Origin: Aeromonas lusitana
Lineage (GTDB): Bacteria > Pseudomonadota > Gammaproteobacteria > Enterobacterales > Aeromonadaceae
NCBI RefSeq assembly: GCF_002812985.1
Contig: NZ_PGCP01000040.1
Location: forward strand, 1-39,362
Reading direction: 5' to 3'
DNA length: 39,362 bases
In this document: positions 26,154-34,526 of the stretch, one piece after another
Layout of the letters: each line of letters starts with the position of its first letter
Numbering within the stretch: position 1 is the first letter of the stretch
Notes under the pieces: generated by a model
What the model saw: the letters and a program-made list of their open reading frames with translations, nothing else
Database searches by the model: none
Told to the model about the DNA's origin: nothing
Program-made: the position numbers and the translations under genes

Positions 26154-26780
26154 ATGGTTAAACCTCGATATCCCCTGCTGTTTCTGCTGCTGGTTGGTGG
26201 TCTGATGGCGGCTTACTACTGGAGTCAGCCCTCCTTGCCGGAGCGGGCCGATTACTATCCAGCGGGGCGGGACATCAACCCCTTCACCCTCACCGATGGC
26301 GAGGGCCAGCCGTTCACGGCGAAGGATCTGAGCGGACACTGGACCTTCCTGTTTCTCGGCTACACCTATTGTCCGGACATCTGCCCGACCACGCTGGCGG
26401 ATCTGAACTCCGTCTATCCAGAGCTGAAGAAGATCGCCCCCAGCAGCCAGGTGGTGTTCGTTTCAGCGGATCCAAAGCGCGATGACAGTGCCCGCCTCAA
26501 GCGCTACACCGCCTTCTTCCAGCCTGAGTTCAGGGCGGCAACGGCCCCCCATCCGCACCTGTTCCCCTTCGTGCGCAACCTGGGTCTCGTCTACTCCATC
26601 GTGGAGCACGGCAGCAAGGATTACCTGATCGACCACTCCGCCTCCATAGTGCTGATCAATCCGGCGGGCAAGCTGGTGGCCGTGTTCCGTCCCGAGGTGG
26701 GCCCAGGCCTGGTGCCTCATGTGGCGATGGATGGGATGGTTTCCGACTTTGCCAAGATAGTACGGCTGGCGGACGAGTGA
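26154..26780 (+). CDS. SCO1/SenC family copper chaperone or thioredoxin-like protein
   Basis: The predicted protein has 208 residues. One N-terminal hydrophobic helix (about 8-22) anchors a periplasmic thioredoxin-fold domain. The copper or redox motif is C73-P-D-I-C77 (YTYCPDICPTTLADL), and the third ligand is His161 (YLIDHSASIVLINP), so all SCO copper ligands are present. The family helps metallate or reduce the copper site of haem-copper oxidases. No oxidase genes are in view. It ends 22 bp before dinF and may be co-transcribed with it. The ribosome-binding site is weak (AAGG, 13 bases away). Confidence 0.9.
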   Translation: MVKPRYPLLFLLLVGGLMAAYYWSQPSLPERADYYPAGRDINPFTLTDGEGQPFTAKDLSGHWTFLFLGYTYCPDICPTTLADLNSVYPELKKIAPSSQVVFVSADPKRDDSARLKRYTAFFQPEFRAATAPHPHLFPFVRNLGLVYSIVEHGSKDYLIDHSASIVLINPAGKLVAVFRPEVGPGLVPHVAMDGMVSDFAKIVRLADE

Positions 26781-26802
26781 GCCCTCAACTGGTCTTCTGC
26801 TC

Positions 26803-28173
26803 ATGCTGATCCCGCCCTGGTTGCGCGACCCCAGGCGCCATAGGGCCGTGTTCGCCCTGGCCCTGCCCATGGTGTTCTCGAACGTCACCACCCCTCTGCT
26901 GGGGCTGGTGGATACCTGGGTGATAGGTCATCTCGGCCAGGCCTGGTTCCTCGGTGGCGTCTCGGTGGGGGCGACCCTCATCAATCTCATCTTCTGGCTG
27001 CTGGGCTTCCTGCGCATGTCCACCACCGGGCTGACCGCCCAGGCCCATGGCGCCGCCAGTGCCGAGGGGCAACTGGATACCCTGGCGCTGGGCTTGGCGG
27101 TCGGCCTCGGCGCCGCGCTCCTGCTGCTGTTGCTGCCCTTTTTGCCGGCCCTCATAGCGCTGAGTGGCGGCTCGCCCGAGGTGCAGTTCTACGCCGGCGA
27201 ATACGTGTCTATCCGTATCTGGAGCGCCCCGGCGGCCCTGTGCAACCTAGTCATCATGGGCTGGCTGCTGGGCATGCAGGATGCGCGCAGCCCCATGCTG
27301 CTGCTGATCTTCAGCAACATGGTCAACATGGTGCTGGATGCCTGGTTCGTGCTGGGGCTGGGCTGGCAGGTCAAGGGGGTGGCTAGCGCTTCCCTGTTGG
27401 CGGATTACTGCGCGCTTGGGCTCGGACTCTGGCTGGTGAGTCTCCGTCTGCGTCACCTGTCGGCCGAGGTGTGGCATGGCGCCTGGCGGCGCTGGCGGCA
27501 GTGGCCCGCACTGCGGCGGCTGCTCGGCTTGAATCGGGACATCTTCATCCGCTCCCTCTGTCTGCAACTCTGCTTCGCCTTCATGACGCTGCAAGGGGCG
27601 CGGCTCGGGGACGTGGCGGTGGCCGCCAATGCGGTGCTGCTCAACTTCCTCATGCTTATTTCCTACGGGCTGGACGGCTTTGCCTACGCGGTGGAGGCCA
27701 TGGTGGGCCGTGCCATCGGGCGGCGGGACAGGCAGGGGCTGAGGGAGGCCATCGCCCTCAACCTGGGCTGGGCCCTGTTGATCGCCCTGGGCTTCTCGCT
27801 GGCCTTCCTGCTGGGCGGGCCCTCGCTCATCACCCATATCACCGACATACCTGAGGTGATCGCCGAGGCGAACCGTCAGCTGCCCTGGCTGGTGGTCATG
27901 CCGCTGCTGGCGGTCTGGTGCTTCCTGCTGGATGGTGTCTTCATCGGGGCGACCCGGGCCCGCGAGATGCGCAACAGCATGCTGGTAGCGGTGTTTGCGG
28001 GCTTCTTCCCCATCTGGTGGCTGTGCCAGGACTGGGGCGTGGCCGCCCTGTGGGCCGCCATGGCCGCCCTGATGACGGGGCGTGGGCTGACCCTGGGCTG
28101 GCTATGCTGGCGACTGGAGCAAGATGGCCGCCTGCTCGGTGTGCACGGGACTGCATCCGCCGATCGTGCCTGA
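26803..28173 (+). CDS. dinF: MATE-family efflux protein DinF
   Basis: This 456-residue inner-membrane protein has about 12 hydrophobic segments. The first segment reads ALPMVFSNVTTPLLGLVDTWVIGHLG, then FLRMSTTGLTAQAHGA, LLGMQDARSPMLLLIFSNMVNMVLDAWFV and ALDGFAYAVEA-like YGLDGFAYAVEAMVG, all close to E. coli DinF. MATE proteins export organic cations or oxidants using H+ or Na+ gradients. In E. coli dinF is the second gene of the lexA operon; here a 95-residue orphan, terminators and a SCO gene come between, so SOS control through lexA is unlikely without another promoter. No clear ribosome-binding site precedes the ATG, consistent with coupling to the SCO gene. Confidence 0.93.
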   Translation: MLIPPWLRDPRRHRAVFALALPMVFSNVTTPLLGLVDTWVIGHLGQAWFLGGVSVGATLINLIFWLLGFLRMSTTGLTAQAHGAASAEGQLDTLALGLAVGLGAALLLLLLPFLPALIALSGGSPEVQFYAGEYVSIRIWSAPAALCNLVIMGWLLGMQDARSPMLLLIFSNMVNMVLDAWFVLGLGWQVKGVASASLLADYCALGLGLWLVSLRLRHLSAEVWHGAWRRWRQWPALRRLLGLNRDIFIRSLCLQLCFAFMTLQGARLGDVAVAANAVLLNFLMLISYGLDGFAYAVEAMVGRAIGRRDRQGLREAIALNLGWALLIALGFSLAFLLGGPSLITHITDIPEVIAEANRQLPWLVVMPLLAVWCFLLDGVFIGATRAREMRNSMLVAVFAGFFPIWWLCQDWGVAALWAAMAALMTGRGLTLGWLCWRLEQDGRLLGVHGTASADRA

Positions 28174-28258
28174 GTGCGGTTTCTTCGCACAGGGGGTTGG
28201 GGGAGAGGGGAGTGAAGCCGCGCCGGGGAGATGAGATCGGCGCGGATATGACCAAGGT

Positions 28259-28723
28259 TTAGAGGGAGCCCTGATAGCCGAACTGGCGCCAGCTCTCGTA
28301 CACGAACACGGACACCGCATTGGCCAGGTTCATGCTGCGACTCTGGGGCAGCATGGGGATGCGCAGCCGCTGCTCAAATGGCAGGCTCTCGATGATCTCC
28401 GCCGGCAGGCCGCGGCTCTCGGGCCCGAACAGCAGGGCATCCCCCAGGGCGAACTCGGCCGCCGAGTGGGCGGTACGCCCCTTGGTGGTACAGGCAAACA
28501 CCCGCTTCGGTGCCACCGCCGCCAGAAACGCCTCATAGTTCGGCCAGCGTTTGATGTCGGCAAACTCGTGATAGTCGAGTCCGGCCCGCTTCACCCGCTT
28601 GTCATCCCACTCGAAACCCAGCGGCTCTATCAGGTGCAACCGGTAGCCGGTATTGGCACAGAGGCGGATGATGTTGCCGGTATTGGGCGGGATTTCCGGT
28701 TGATAGAGCACTATGTCGAGCAT
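28259..28723 (-). CDS. trmL: tRNA (cytidine/uridine-34-2'-O)-methyltransferase
   Basis: This 154-residue SPOUT-family dimer methylates the 2'-O of the wobble base of tRNA-Leu. The opening [26 protein letters not shown], the [11 protein letters not shown] motif and the C-terminal knot [22 protein letters not shown] are diagnostic of TrmL (YibK). The ATG at 28723 has AGGAT about five bases upstream. An earlier start at 28759 would add a poor 12-residue extension. It is convergent with dinF and follows cpxA on the same strand. Confidence 0.97.
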   Translation of the reverse strand: MLDIVLYQPEIPPNTGNIIRLCANTGYRLHLIEPLGFEWDDKRVKRAGLDYHEFADIKRWPNYEAFLAAVAPKRVFACTTKGRTAHSAAEFALGDALLFGPESRGLPAEIIESLPFEQRLRIPMLPQSRSMNLANAVSVFVYESWRQFGYQGSL

Positions 28724-28742
28724 GGGGGATCCTGAGGGACGC

Positions 28743-28770
28743 AATAAGGGCGCCAGCATACCCAGCGCCC
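28743..28770 (-). terminator. Possible cpxRA terminator
   Basis: On the minus strand GGGCGC and GCGCCC (28770-28765, 28753-28748) form a stem followed by TTATTG, just beyond cpxA. The U-tract is short, and it overlaps the start region of trmL, so read-through is likely. Confidence 0.4.
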
Positions 28771-28789
28771 GCCGCGATGAAAAGGGCCT

Positions 28790-30145
28790 TCACGCCAGGG
28801 GCAGGCGTATGGTGATGACGAGCCCGTTTGGCTGGTTGCTGCTGGCCCGGATGCTGCCTCCGTGGCGGGCGATCGCCTCGGCGGCGATGGCGAGACCCAG
28901 TCCTGTGCCACCCGTCTTGGCGTTGCGGGCGTCATCGACCCGAAAGAACGGCAAAAATAGCTGGGCCTGCTGCTCCACCGGCACGCCAGGACCATCATCC
29001 CGGATGGTCATCACCCACTCCCGTCCTTCCCGATACCAGTCCACCTTGATGTACTCGCGGGCGTACTTGAGTGCGTTGCGAAGCGGGTTCTCCAGCGCCC
29101 GCGCCAGCAGTTCCGGCCACATCTTGAGCGACTCGGTCGGCAGCGGCGGCAGCCTGAGCTGCTTGCCATTCTGGTGCGCCTCGAAGCTGGCGTCGTCCAG
29201 TATGGGCTCCAGCAGATCCGCCAGGGGCAGCAGCACCGGGGCCTCCACGTGTTGTTGCACCCGGGACAGGTCCAGCAGATCGCCGATCAGCTTGTCGAGG
29301 CGCCCGATCTCGGCCTCGATCCGCGCCAGCTCGCTGCTGTCCCCCTGCTTGCGGCGGATCAGCGCCTGCGCCAGCTGGATGCGGGTGAGGGGGCTGCGCA
29401 GCTCGTGGGAAATGTCGGAGAGCAGTTGTTTCTGCTTCTGGATCATGTTCTTGAGGGTATCGACCATGTAGCTGACGTGATCCGCCAACTGGCCTATCTC
29501 GTCCCGCCGTCCCAGGTTGGGCACTTTGGTCTCCAGCTTGCCTTGTGCCAGCTGAGAGACGGATTGCTGCAACTGCAGTATGGGACGGGTCAGCCGCCAG
29601 GCCAGCAACAGACAGAGCGGGGTGCTGACCAACATGGCGATGCCGAGGATCTGGATCGGGTGATCCAAAATCTGGATAAACAGGAACAGGTAGGAGTTTT
29701 CGACGTTGAGACCGAAGTAGACGTGATAAGGCTGACCGTGGTGCTGCATCAGGAAGGGGCCTGCGATGGCCCGCTGGTGCTCGCTGCCCAGCATGGGCTT
29801 GGCCGGGTTGTCCGAATCCAGCATGAAGCGGATGACGAACTTGCTCAGGCGCGTGGTGGACTGCATCTGCCCCTTGGCATCGCGCAGGTAGACGTTGTCC
29901 ACCGGCAGCAGGCCGGCGGCGCCGATGGCCTGCATCAGATCGAAGTCCTGATTCGGATCCGCCCCCGCCTGCAGCGCCCGCAGGTTGTTGTTCATCCGGG
30001 TCACCTCGTGTTCGGGCAGGGGGATGATGTTGCGCGGATCCAGGGTAGGTAATATGACTACTGCAGCAAGCAAAACCAGCAGCATGAACCAGAACCAGAG
30101 AAATATCTGGGTAGAGAGTCCACCAAAAGATCGGATGGCAGTCAT
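28790..30145 (-). CDS. cpxA: Envelope-stress sensor histidine kinase CpxA
   Basis: This 451-residue inner-membrane kinase/phosphatase acts on CpxR. Residues about 12-32 form the first membrane helix; a periplasmic sensor domain of about 130 residues follows, then a second helix (MLVSTPLCLLLAWRLTRPI) leading into a HAMP domain. The phosphorylated histidine is His247 in SDISHELRSPLTR. The ATPase domain ends with IRDDGPGVP and GGTGLGLAIA. Its ATG overlaps the cpxR stop (ATGA), so the two are translationally coupled. A longer open frame upstream is just cpxR in another phase. Confidence 0.96.
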   Translation of the reverse strand: MTAIRSFGGLSTQIFLWFWFMLLVLLAAVVILPTLDPRNIIPLPEHEVTRMNNNLRALQAGADPNQDFDLMQAIGAAGLLPVDNVYLRDAKGQMQSTTRLSKFVIRFMLDSDNPAKPMLGSEHQRAIAGPFLMQHHGQPYHVYFGLNVENSYLFLFIQILDHPIQILGIAMLVSTPLCLLLAWRLTRPILQLQQSVSQLAQGKLETKVPNLGRRDEIGQLADHVSYMVDTLKNMIQKQKQLLSDISHELRSPLTRIQLAQALIRRKQGDSSELARIEAEIGRLDKLIGDLLDLSRVQQHVEAPVLLPLADLLEPILDDASFEAHQNGKQLRLPPLPTESLKMWPELLARALENPLRNALKYAREYIKVDWYREGREWVMTIRDDGPGVPVEQQAQLFLPFFRVDDARNAKTGGTGLGLAIAAEAIARHGGSIRASSNQPNGLVITIRLPLA

Positions 30146-30834
30146 GCCTGCTCCAGCCAGAGATAGCCTCGGCCACGCACCGTCTTGAAGCGGGGCTGGC
30201 CGTCCTGGCGCTCCGGCAGCTTCTTGCGCAGGTTGCTCAGGTGCATGTCGATGGCCCGATCGAAGGGCTCGAGCTTCTTGCCAAGCACCTGTTCCGACAG
30301 CAGATTCTTGCTGACGATCTGACCAGGGCTGCGCAGCAGACACTCCAGCAGGCCAAACTCGGTGGCGGTGAGCTCCAGCAGCTCGTCGTTGCAGCGCGCC
30401 TGTTGCAGGCCGGGTTGCAGCACCAGATCCATGAAGCGCAGCTCGTCCGCCGCGCCGCGCTGGGGCGGCACGCTCTGGGTGCGGCGCAAAATGGCCCGCA
30501 CCCGGGCCAGCAGCTCCCGATCGTCGAACGGCTTGGCGAGATAGTCATCGGCGCCGGCTTCCAGCCCGTTGACCCTGTCCTGGCTGTCACCGCGGGCGGT
30601 CAGCATCAGCACCGGGGTCTCGTAGCGTTTGCGCAGCTTGGCCAGCATGGCGAAGCCGTTGAGCTTGGGCATCATCACGTCCAGCAGCACCAGATCGAAC
30701 CTCTGCTCCGCCAGTCGCAGCAACCCCTCCTCACCATCCTCGGCCACCGTGACCGCAAACCCTTCCAGGGTCAGGATCTCGGTCAGCAGCTGGGTCAGAT
30801 CGAGATCGTCGTCGACCAGGAGTATTTTGTTCAT
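30142..30834 (-). CDS. cpxR: Envelope-stress response regulator CpxR
   Basis: This 230-residue OmpR-family regulator has a receiver domain (1-115) with acidic pocket D8-D10, phosphorylated Asp52 (LVLLDVMMPKLNG) and Lys near 102 (YLAKPFDDRELLARV), and a C-terminal winged helix (ELTATEFGLLECLL, KTVRGRGYLW). It is the first gene of the cpxRA operon. GGAG lies nine bases before the ATG. In E. coli cpxP is the divergent neighbour; here fieF is. A single GTAAA, half of a CpxR box, lies at 30897-30901 on the minus strand. Confidence 0.96.
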   Translation of the reverse strand: MNKILLVDDDLDLTQLLTEILTLEGFAVTVAEDGEEGLLRLAEQRFDLVLLDVMMPKLNGFAMLAKLRKRYETPVLMLTARGDSQDRVNGLEAGADDYLAKPFDDRELLARVRAILRRTQSVPPQRGAADELRFMDLVLQPGLQQARCNDELLELTATEFGLLECLLRSPGQIVSKNLLSEQVLGKKLEPFDRAIDMHLSNLRKKLPERQDGQPRFKTVRGRGYLWLEQA

Positions 30835-30884
30835 CAGGAGTCACTCCGTTGATTTTGCACGCCAAACTGACGCTCGGGTCAGGG

Positions 30885-30892
30885 TATAATAG
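30885..30892. promoter_or_regulatory. Overlapping divergent -10 boxes of cpxR and fieF
   Basis: TATAAT (30885-30890, + strand) lies 36 bp before the fieF TTG start; TATTAT (30892-30887, minus strand) lies 53 bp before cpxR with TTTCCT 16 bp upstream. The two -10 boxes overlap, so the promoters probably exclude each other. Confidence 0.55.
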
Positions 30893-30920
30893 ATTTTTAC
30901 GCGCCAGAGGAAAGCCGGTT

Positions 30921-31832
30921 TTGAGCCATCAACAATATTCTCGCTGGGTCACCCTGGCCAGCATGGCGGCCGTCACGGTCGCGACCCTGCTTATCGTGGG
31001 CAAGCTGATCGCCTGGCTGATGACGGACTCCTCCAGTCTGCTGGCCTCCCTCACCGACTCCTTCATGGACGTCAGTGCCTCCCTCATCAACCTGTTTGCC
31101 ATCCGCTACGCCCTGGTGCCGGCGGATGACGAGCATCGCTTCGGCCACGGCAAGGCGGAGTCCCTGGCGGGCCTCATTCAGTCGGCCTTCATCTCGGGCT
31201 CGGCCCTGCTGCTGATGATGCACGGCATCTCTTCCCTGCTCAATCAGGCGCCGGTGCAGCGGCTGGAGGCCGGGCTCTGGGTCAGCGGCGGCTCCATCCT
31301 GCTGACCCTGCTGCTGGTCAGCTTCCAGCGCTGGGTGGTGGTGCGCACCAACAGCGTGGCCATCAAGGCCGACATGCTGCACTACCGCTCCGATCTGCTG
31401 CTCAACGCCGGCGTCTTGCTGGCGCTGGTGCTGGCGGGGCAGGGCTGGTTCTGGGCCGATGGCCTGTTTGCCATCCTGATCGGCCTGTTCCTGGTGTGGG
31501 GCGCGGTCCAGATCGGCTACGAATCGGTGCAGGCCCTGCTTGATCGTCAGTTGCCAGAGGAGGAACAAGCGAGAATAATGGCCCTCTGCTGTGCCGTTGA
31601 GGGGGTACATGGCGTGCATGATCTGCGTACCCGTCAATCCGGGCCGACCCGTTTCGCGCAACTGCATCTGGAACTGGATGATCAGCTGCCGCTGGTCAAG
31701 GCTCATCAGATAGCCGACGAGGCTGAGCTGGCCGTGCGCCAGTCATTTGAGCGGATGGATGTGATCATTCACATGGACCCCATCTCGGTGCTGACAAAAG
31801 AACAAAAAGGCCCTCACCCTGAACAACAGTAG
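30921..31832 (+). CDS. fieF: Ferrous-iron/zinc efflux cation diffusion facilitator FieF (YiiP)
   Basis: The predicted 303-residue inner-membrane protein exports Zn2+ or Fe2+ in exchange for protons as a homodimer. There are six membrane helices. Metal-site residues appear as SLTDSFMDV in helix 2 (D-x3-D) and KADMLHYRSDLL in helix 5 (H-x3-D). RFGHGKAES lies in the first cytoplasmic loop, and the C-terminal domain has DLRTRQSGPTRFAQLHLELD. TTG at 30921 is chosen as start: AGAGGA precedes it, the length then matches E. coli FieF (300), and an ATG at 30849 would lie upstream of the likely promoter. cysE follows after 8 bp. Confidence 0.94.
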   Translation: MSHQQYSRWVTLASMAAVTVATLLIVGKLIAWLMTDSSSLLASLTDSFMDVSASLINLFAIRYALVPADDEHRFGHGKAESLAGLIQSAFISGSALLLMMHGISSLLNQAPVQRLEAGLWVSGGSILLTLLLVSFQRWVVVRTNSVAIKADMLHYRSDLLLNAGVLLALVLAGQGWFWADGLFAILIGLFLVWGAVQIGYESVQALLDRQLPEEEQARIMALCCAVEGVHGVHDLRTRQSGPTRFAQLHLELDDQLPLVKAHQIADEAELAVRQSFERMDVIIHMDPISVLTKEQKGPHPEQQ

Positions 31833-31840
31833 GCTGTAAC

Positions 31841-32620
31841 ATGGACGATCTGGTTGCCCAAACGTGGCAAAAAATTCAGCAAGAAGCGCAGTGCATGGCG
31901 ACTCAGGAGCCCATGCTGGCCAGCTTCTTCCACTCCACCATCCTCAACCACGGGGATCTGCGATCGGCGCTCAGCTTCCAGCTGGCGAACAAGCTCGACA
32001 GCACTACCATGCCGGCCATCGCCCTGCGGGAGGTGATCGAACTGGCCCTGCGCAGCGAGCCCGAGCTGCTGGCTATGGTGGCCGCGGACATCTGCGCCGT
32101 GCAGGACCGCGACCCCGCCGTCGATCTCTTCTCCACCCCGCTGCTCTACCTCAAGGGCTTCCACGCCCTGCAGGGCTACCGGGTGGCGAACTGGCTGTGG
32201 CGCCAGGGCCGCCGCGCACTGGCGCTCTATCTGCAAAACCAGATCTCGGTGGTGTTCGGGGTCGACGTGCACCCAGCCGCGCGGATCGGCAAGGGCATCA
32301 TGTTTGACCATGCCACCGGCATCGTGGTCGGCGAGACTGCGGTGATCGAGGACGATGTTTCCATTCTGCAGAGCGTGACCCTGGGCGGGACCGGCAAAGA
32401 GAGCGGCGATCGTCACCCCAAGATCCGGGAAGGGGTCATGATAGGGGCGGGCGCCAAGGTGCTCGGCAATATCGAGGTGGGGGTGGGCGCCAAGATAGGT
32501 GCAGGCAGCGTGGTGATAAACCCGGTGCCGCCCCATACCACGGTGGCCGGGGTGCCGGCCAAGATCGTGGGCCGCCCCGAGTGTGACAAGCCCTCTTTCG
32601 ACATGAATCAAAACATCTAG
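31841..32620 (+). CDS. cysE: Serine O-acetyltransferase
   Basis: This 259-residue hexameric enzyme makes O-acetylserine from serine and acetyl-CoA, the committed step of cysteine synthesis. The N-terminal helical domain (MLASFFHSTILNHGDLRSAL) is followed by DPAVDLFSTPLLYLKGFHALQ with the catalytic Asp/His region and a left-handed beta helix of hexapeptide repeats (DHATGIVVGETAVIEDDVSI, then LQSVTLGGTGK). The C-terminal tail is shorter than the E. coli protein's (273) but ends in Asn-Ile, and a C-terminal Ile is what CysK binding needs. It is the middle gene of a fieF-cysE-transporter operon. Confidence 0.97.
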   Translation: MDDLVAQTWQKIQQEAQCMATQEPMLASFFHSTILNHGDLRSALSFQLANKLDSTTMPAIALREVIELALRSEPELLAMVAADICAVQDRDPAVDLFSTPLLYLKGFHALQGYRVANWLWRQGRRALALYLQNQISVVFGVDVHPAARIGKGIMFDHATGIVVGETAVIEDDVSILQSVTLGGTGKESGDRHPKIREGVMIGAGAKVLGNIEVGVGAKIGAGSVVINPVPPHTTVAGVPAKIVGRPECDKPSFDMNQNI

Positions 32621-32626
32621 GGGCCC

Positions 32627-33907
32627 ATGGTCAAGCGCTGGTCAGGTTATCTGATCCTGGGGATGTGGCTGCTCAACCTGCTGCATCTCTATCTGGGATT
32701 CTCCCCCTGGCCGGCAGCCATCGCCGCCTGGGCCGCCTCTCTGCTCACCTGGCCCTGGCTGGTGGGGGCCGCGCGGCGCCAAGCCCTGGCCCTGTACGGG
32801 GCGGCGCTCCTGCTGCTGATCTTCTCCTGGTGGCGTGGCGCCAGCCTGAGCCCGGGTGCCTGGTTGCTGCCCAACATCAACATGCTCACCATGTTTGCCG
32901 CCGTCAGTACCCTCAACCTCGCCACCTCGGGTCTGTTGACCGGCACCGCCTCCTGGTCCGGGCGCAAGGGGCTGTGGAGCACCATGGCCAGCCTCAACCT
33001 GCTCGGCGCCGTCATCAACCTCTCGGTGCTGTTCATCATCGGCGATCGGCTGGAGAAAAACGGCACCCTCGAGCGGCGTCAGATAATGGTGCTGAGCCGG
33101 ATCTTCTGCGTGGCGGCCTTCTGGTCTCCCTTCTTCGTCGCCATGGCGGTGGCCCTGACCTATGCTCCCGGCCTGCAACTTGCCAGCATATTGCCGTTTG
33201 GCCTGGTCGGCGCTCTGTTGGCCATGGGACTGACCGCCTGGCAGGTGGAGCGGCTCGGGGTCGCCGACTTCGAGGGCTATCCGCTGCGCTTGCAGACGCT
33301 CGGGCTGCCGGTGACCCTGGCGCTGCTGGTTCTGCTTATCAACCGGCTCTGGCCGGCGCTCAGCATCATGGCGGTGATCGCCCTGGTGGCGCCCCTGCTG
33401 GCGCTGCTGTTCATGCCACACGCCGGGCGCGGGGCGGCCCTCAAGCGCCAGGTGGTGGAGCGCTTCCCCGCCATCGGCGGCCAGCTGGTGCTGTTCCTCG
33501 GCGCGGGTCTGCTGGCGGCGGGCATCAACAGCGCGCTTTCGGTGCTGGATCTCGGGGGCGGCCACGGCCTGCCGCTGTTCAACCACTTCGGTTGGCTGGA
33601 GGCGAGCCTGACCCTGCTGCTGATCTTCCTGGTGGCCATCATAGGGGTCCATCCCCTCATCAGCATCTCCGGGCTGGCGCCCCTGCTGTGGCCGCTCTCG
33701 CCGGATCCCAGCCTGCTCGGCATGTGCTTCCTGCTCGGTTGGGGACTCGCCACCGGCACCAGCCCTCTATCCGGATCCAACCTGGCGCTGGCGTCGCGCT
33801 ACAACCTGAGCGCCACTCTGTTGCTGCGCTGGAACCTGCTCTACGGCCTGCTGATGTACGGGGTCGCCTGCCTGTTGATGGGAGCCTTCATCGCCCTGCA
33901 CGGCTGA
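32627..33907 (+). CDS. Polytopic inner-membrane protein, possible ion transporter
   Basis: The predicted protein has 426 residues with about 10-12 hydrophobic segments and few charged residues between. Two similar halves seem present: NINMLTMFAAVSTLNLATSG in the first and IIGVHPLISISGLAPLLWPL, then GWGLATGTSPLSGSNLALASRYN in the second. These small-residue-rich re-entrant loops recall the ion transporter (ArsB/NhaD/DASS-like) superfamily. This placement is by pattern only, and the substrate is unknown. It follows cysE by 6 bp in the fieF-cysE operon, so a link to metal or sulfur-compound transport is possible but not shown. Confidence 0.75.
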   Translation: MVKRWSGYLILGMWLLNLLHLYLGFSPWPAAIAAWAASLLTWPWLVGAARRQALALYGAALLLLIFSWWRGASLSPGAWLLPNINMLTMFAAVSTLNLATSGLLTGTASWSGRKGLWSTMASLNLLGAVINLSVLFIIGDRLEKNGTLERRQIMVLSRIFCVAAFWSPFFVAMAVALTYAPGLQLASILPFGLVGALLAMGLTAWQVERLGVADFEGYPLRLQTLGLPVTLALLVLLINRLWPALSIMAVIALVAPLLALLFMPHAGRGAALKRQVVERFPAIGGQLVLFLGAGLLAAGINSALSVLDLGGGHGLPLFNHFGWLEASLTLLLIFLVAIIGVHPLISISGLAPLLWPLSPDPSLLGMCFLLGWGLATGTSPLSGSNLALASRYNLSATLLLRWNLLYGLLMYGVACLLMGAFIALHG

Positions 33908-34063
33908 TGCCGACGACGGGAAAAGCCGCTGTCTGGCACCGGGCGCCAGCTCGCATTTGTGCTGTTCTCCTGGCCCCGGCCTGGCGTTCCTGCTGCCTGC
34001 GAGAAAAATAGACGCATATTTAGGCAATACCGGCAGGGAAGGCGCATTTTCCGGTGCACCGTC

Positions 34064-34093
34064 TTGTTTGTCCCGAGCGCATCAGGGTATGCT
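34064..34093 (+). promoter_or_regulatory. Candidate zapB promoter
   Basis: TTGTTT (34064-34069), 18 bp, TATGCT (34088-34093) lies 62 bp before zapB. The rest of the 248-bp gap after the transporter gene shows only a short CTGGC/GCCAG hairpin. Confidence 0.5.
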
Positions 34094-34155
34094 GACCTCA
34101 CGCGCTTGAATCGCCCGCGTCGGGGCATCGCAATTGAACAAACAGGTATGCACAT

Positions 34156-34365
34156 ATGTCACTAGAAGTCCTTGAGCAACTCGAATCCAAAGTCCAATCC
34201 GCCGTCGACAACATCTCCCTGCTGAAGATGGAACTGGACGAGCTGAAAGAGCAGAACAACAAGCTGCAAGACGAGAACCATCAGCTGCGCAACGAGCACG
34301 TTGCATGGCAAGAGCGTCTGCGCGCCCTGCTGGGCAAGATGGATCAGATGGGTGAAGCCATCTAA
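34156..34365 (+). CDS. zapB: Cell division protein ZapB
   Basis: This 69-residue, almost wholly coiled-coil protein joins the Z ring through ZapA and links it to MatP at the chromosome terminus. Heptad repeats run through the whole chain ([37 protein letters not shown]), as in E. coli ZapB (81 residues). The ribosome-binding site is weak (AGG). It has its own terminator and is convergent with elbB. Confidence 0.92.
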   Translation: MSLEVLEQLESKVQSAVDNISLLKMELDELKEQNNKLQDENHQLRNEHVAWQERLRALLGKMDQMGEAI

Positions 34366-34394
34366 TTCAGCCACTTCTGCTGGCAAGAATGAAG

Positions 34395-34422
34395 AAAGGC
34401 CGCTGATACAGCGGCCTTTTTG
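34395..34422. terminator. Terminator between convergent zapB and elbB
   Basis: AAAGGCCGCTG (34395-34405) pairs perfectly with CAGCGGCCTTT (34409-34419), loop ATA, followed by TTG. It is strong for zapB and possibly works for elbB too, though elbB stops 105 bp away. Confidence 0.88.
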
Positions 34423-34526
34423 TTTCAATGCAGTGGTTCATATGGTGAACCCTTGGCTGGCCGTCTTCTCGGCGGGGTCGGCGGCCTGACCATGATCTGG
34501 CCCGGCATTTCTGCGGGGCCGAGAGA

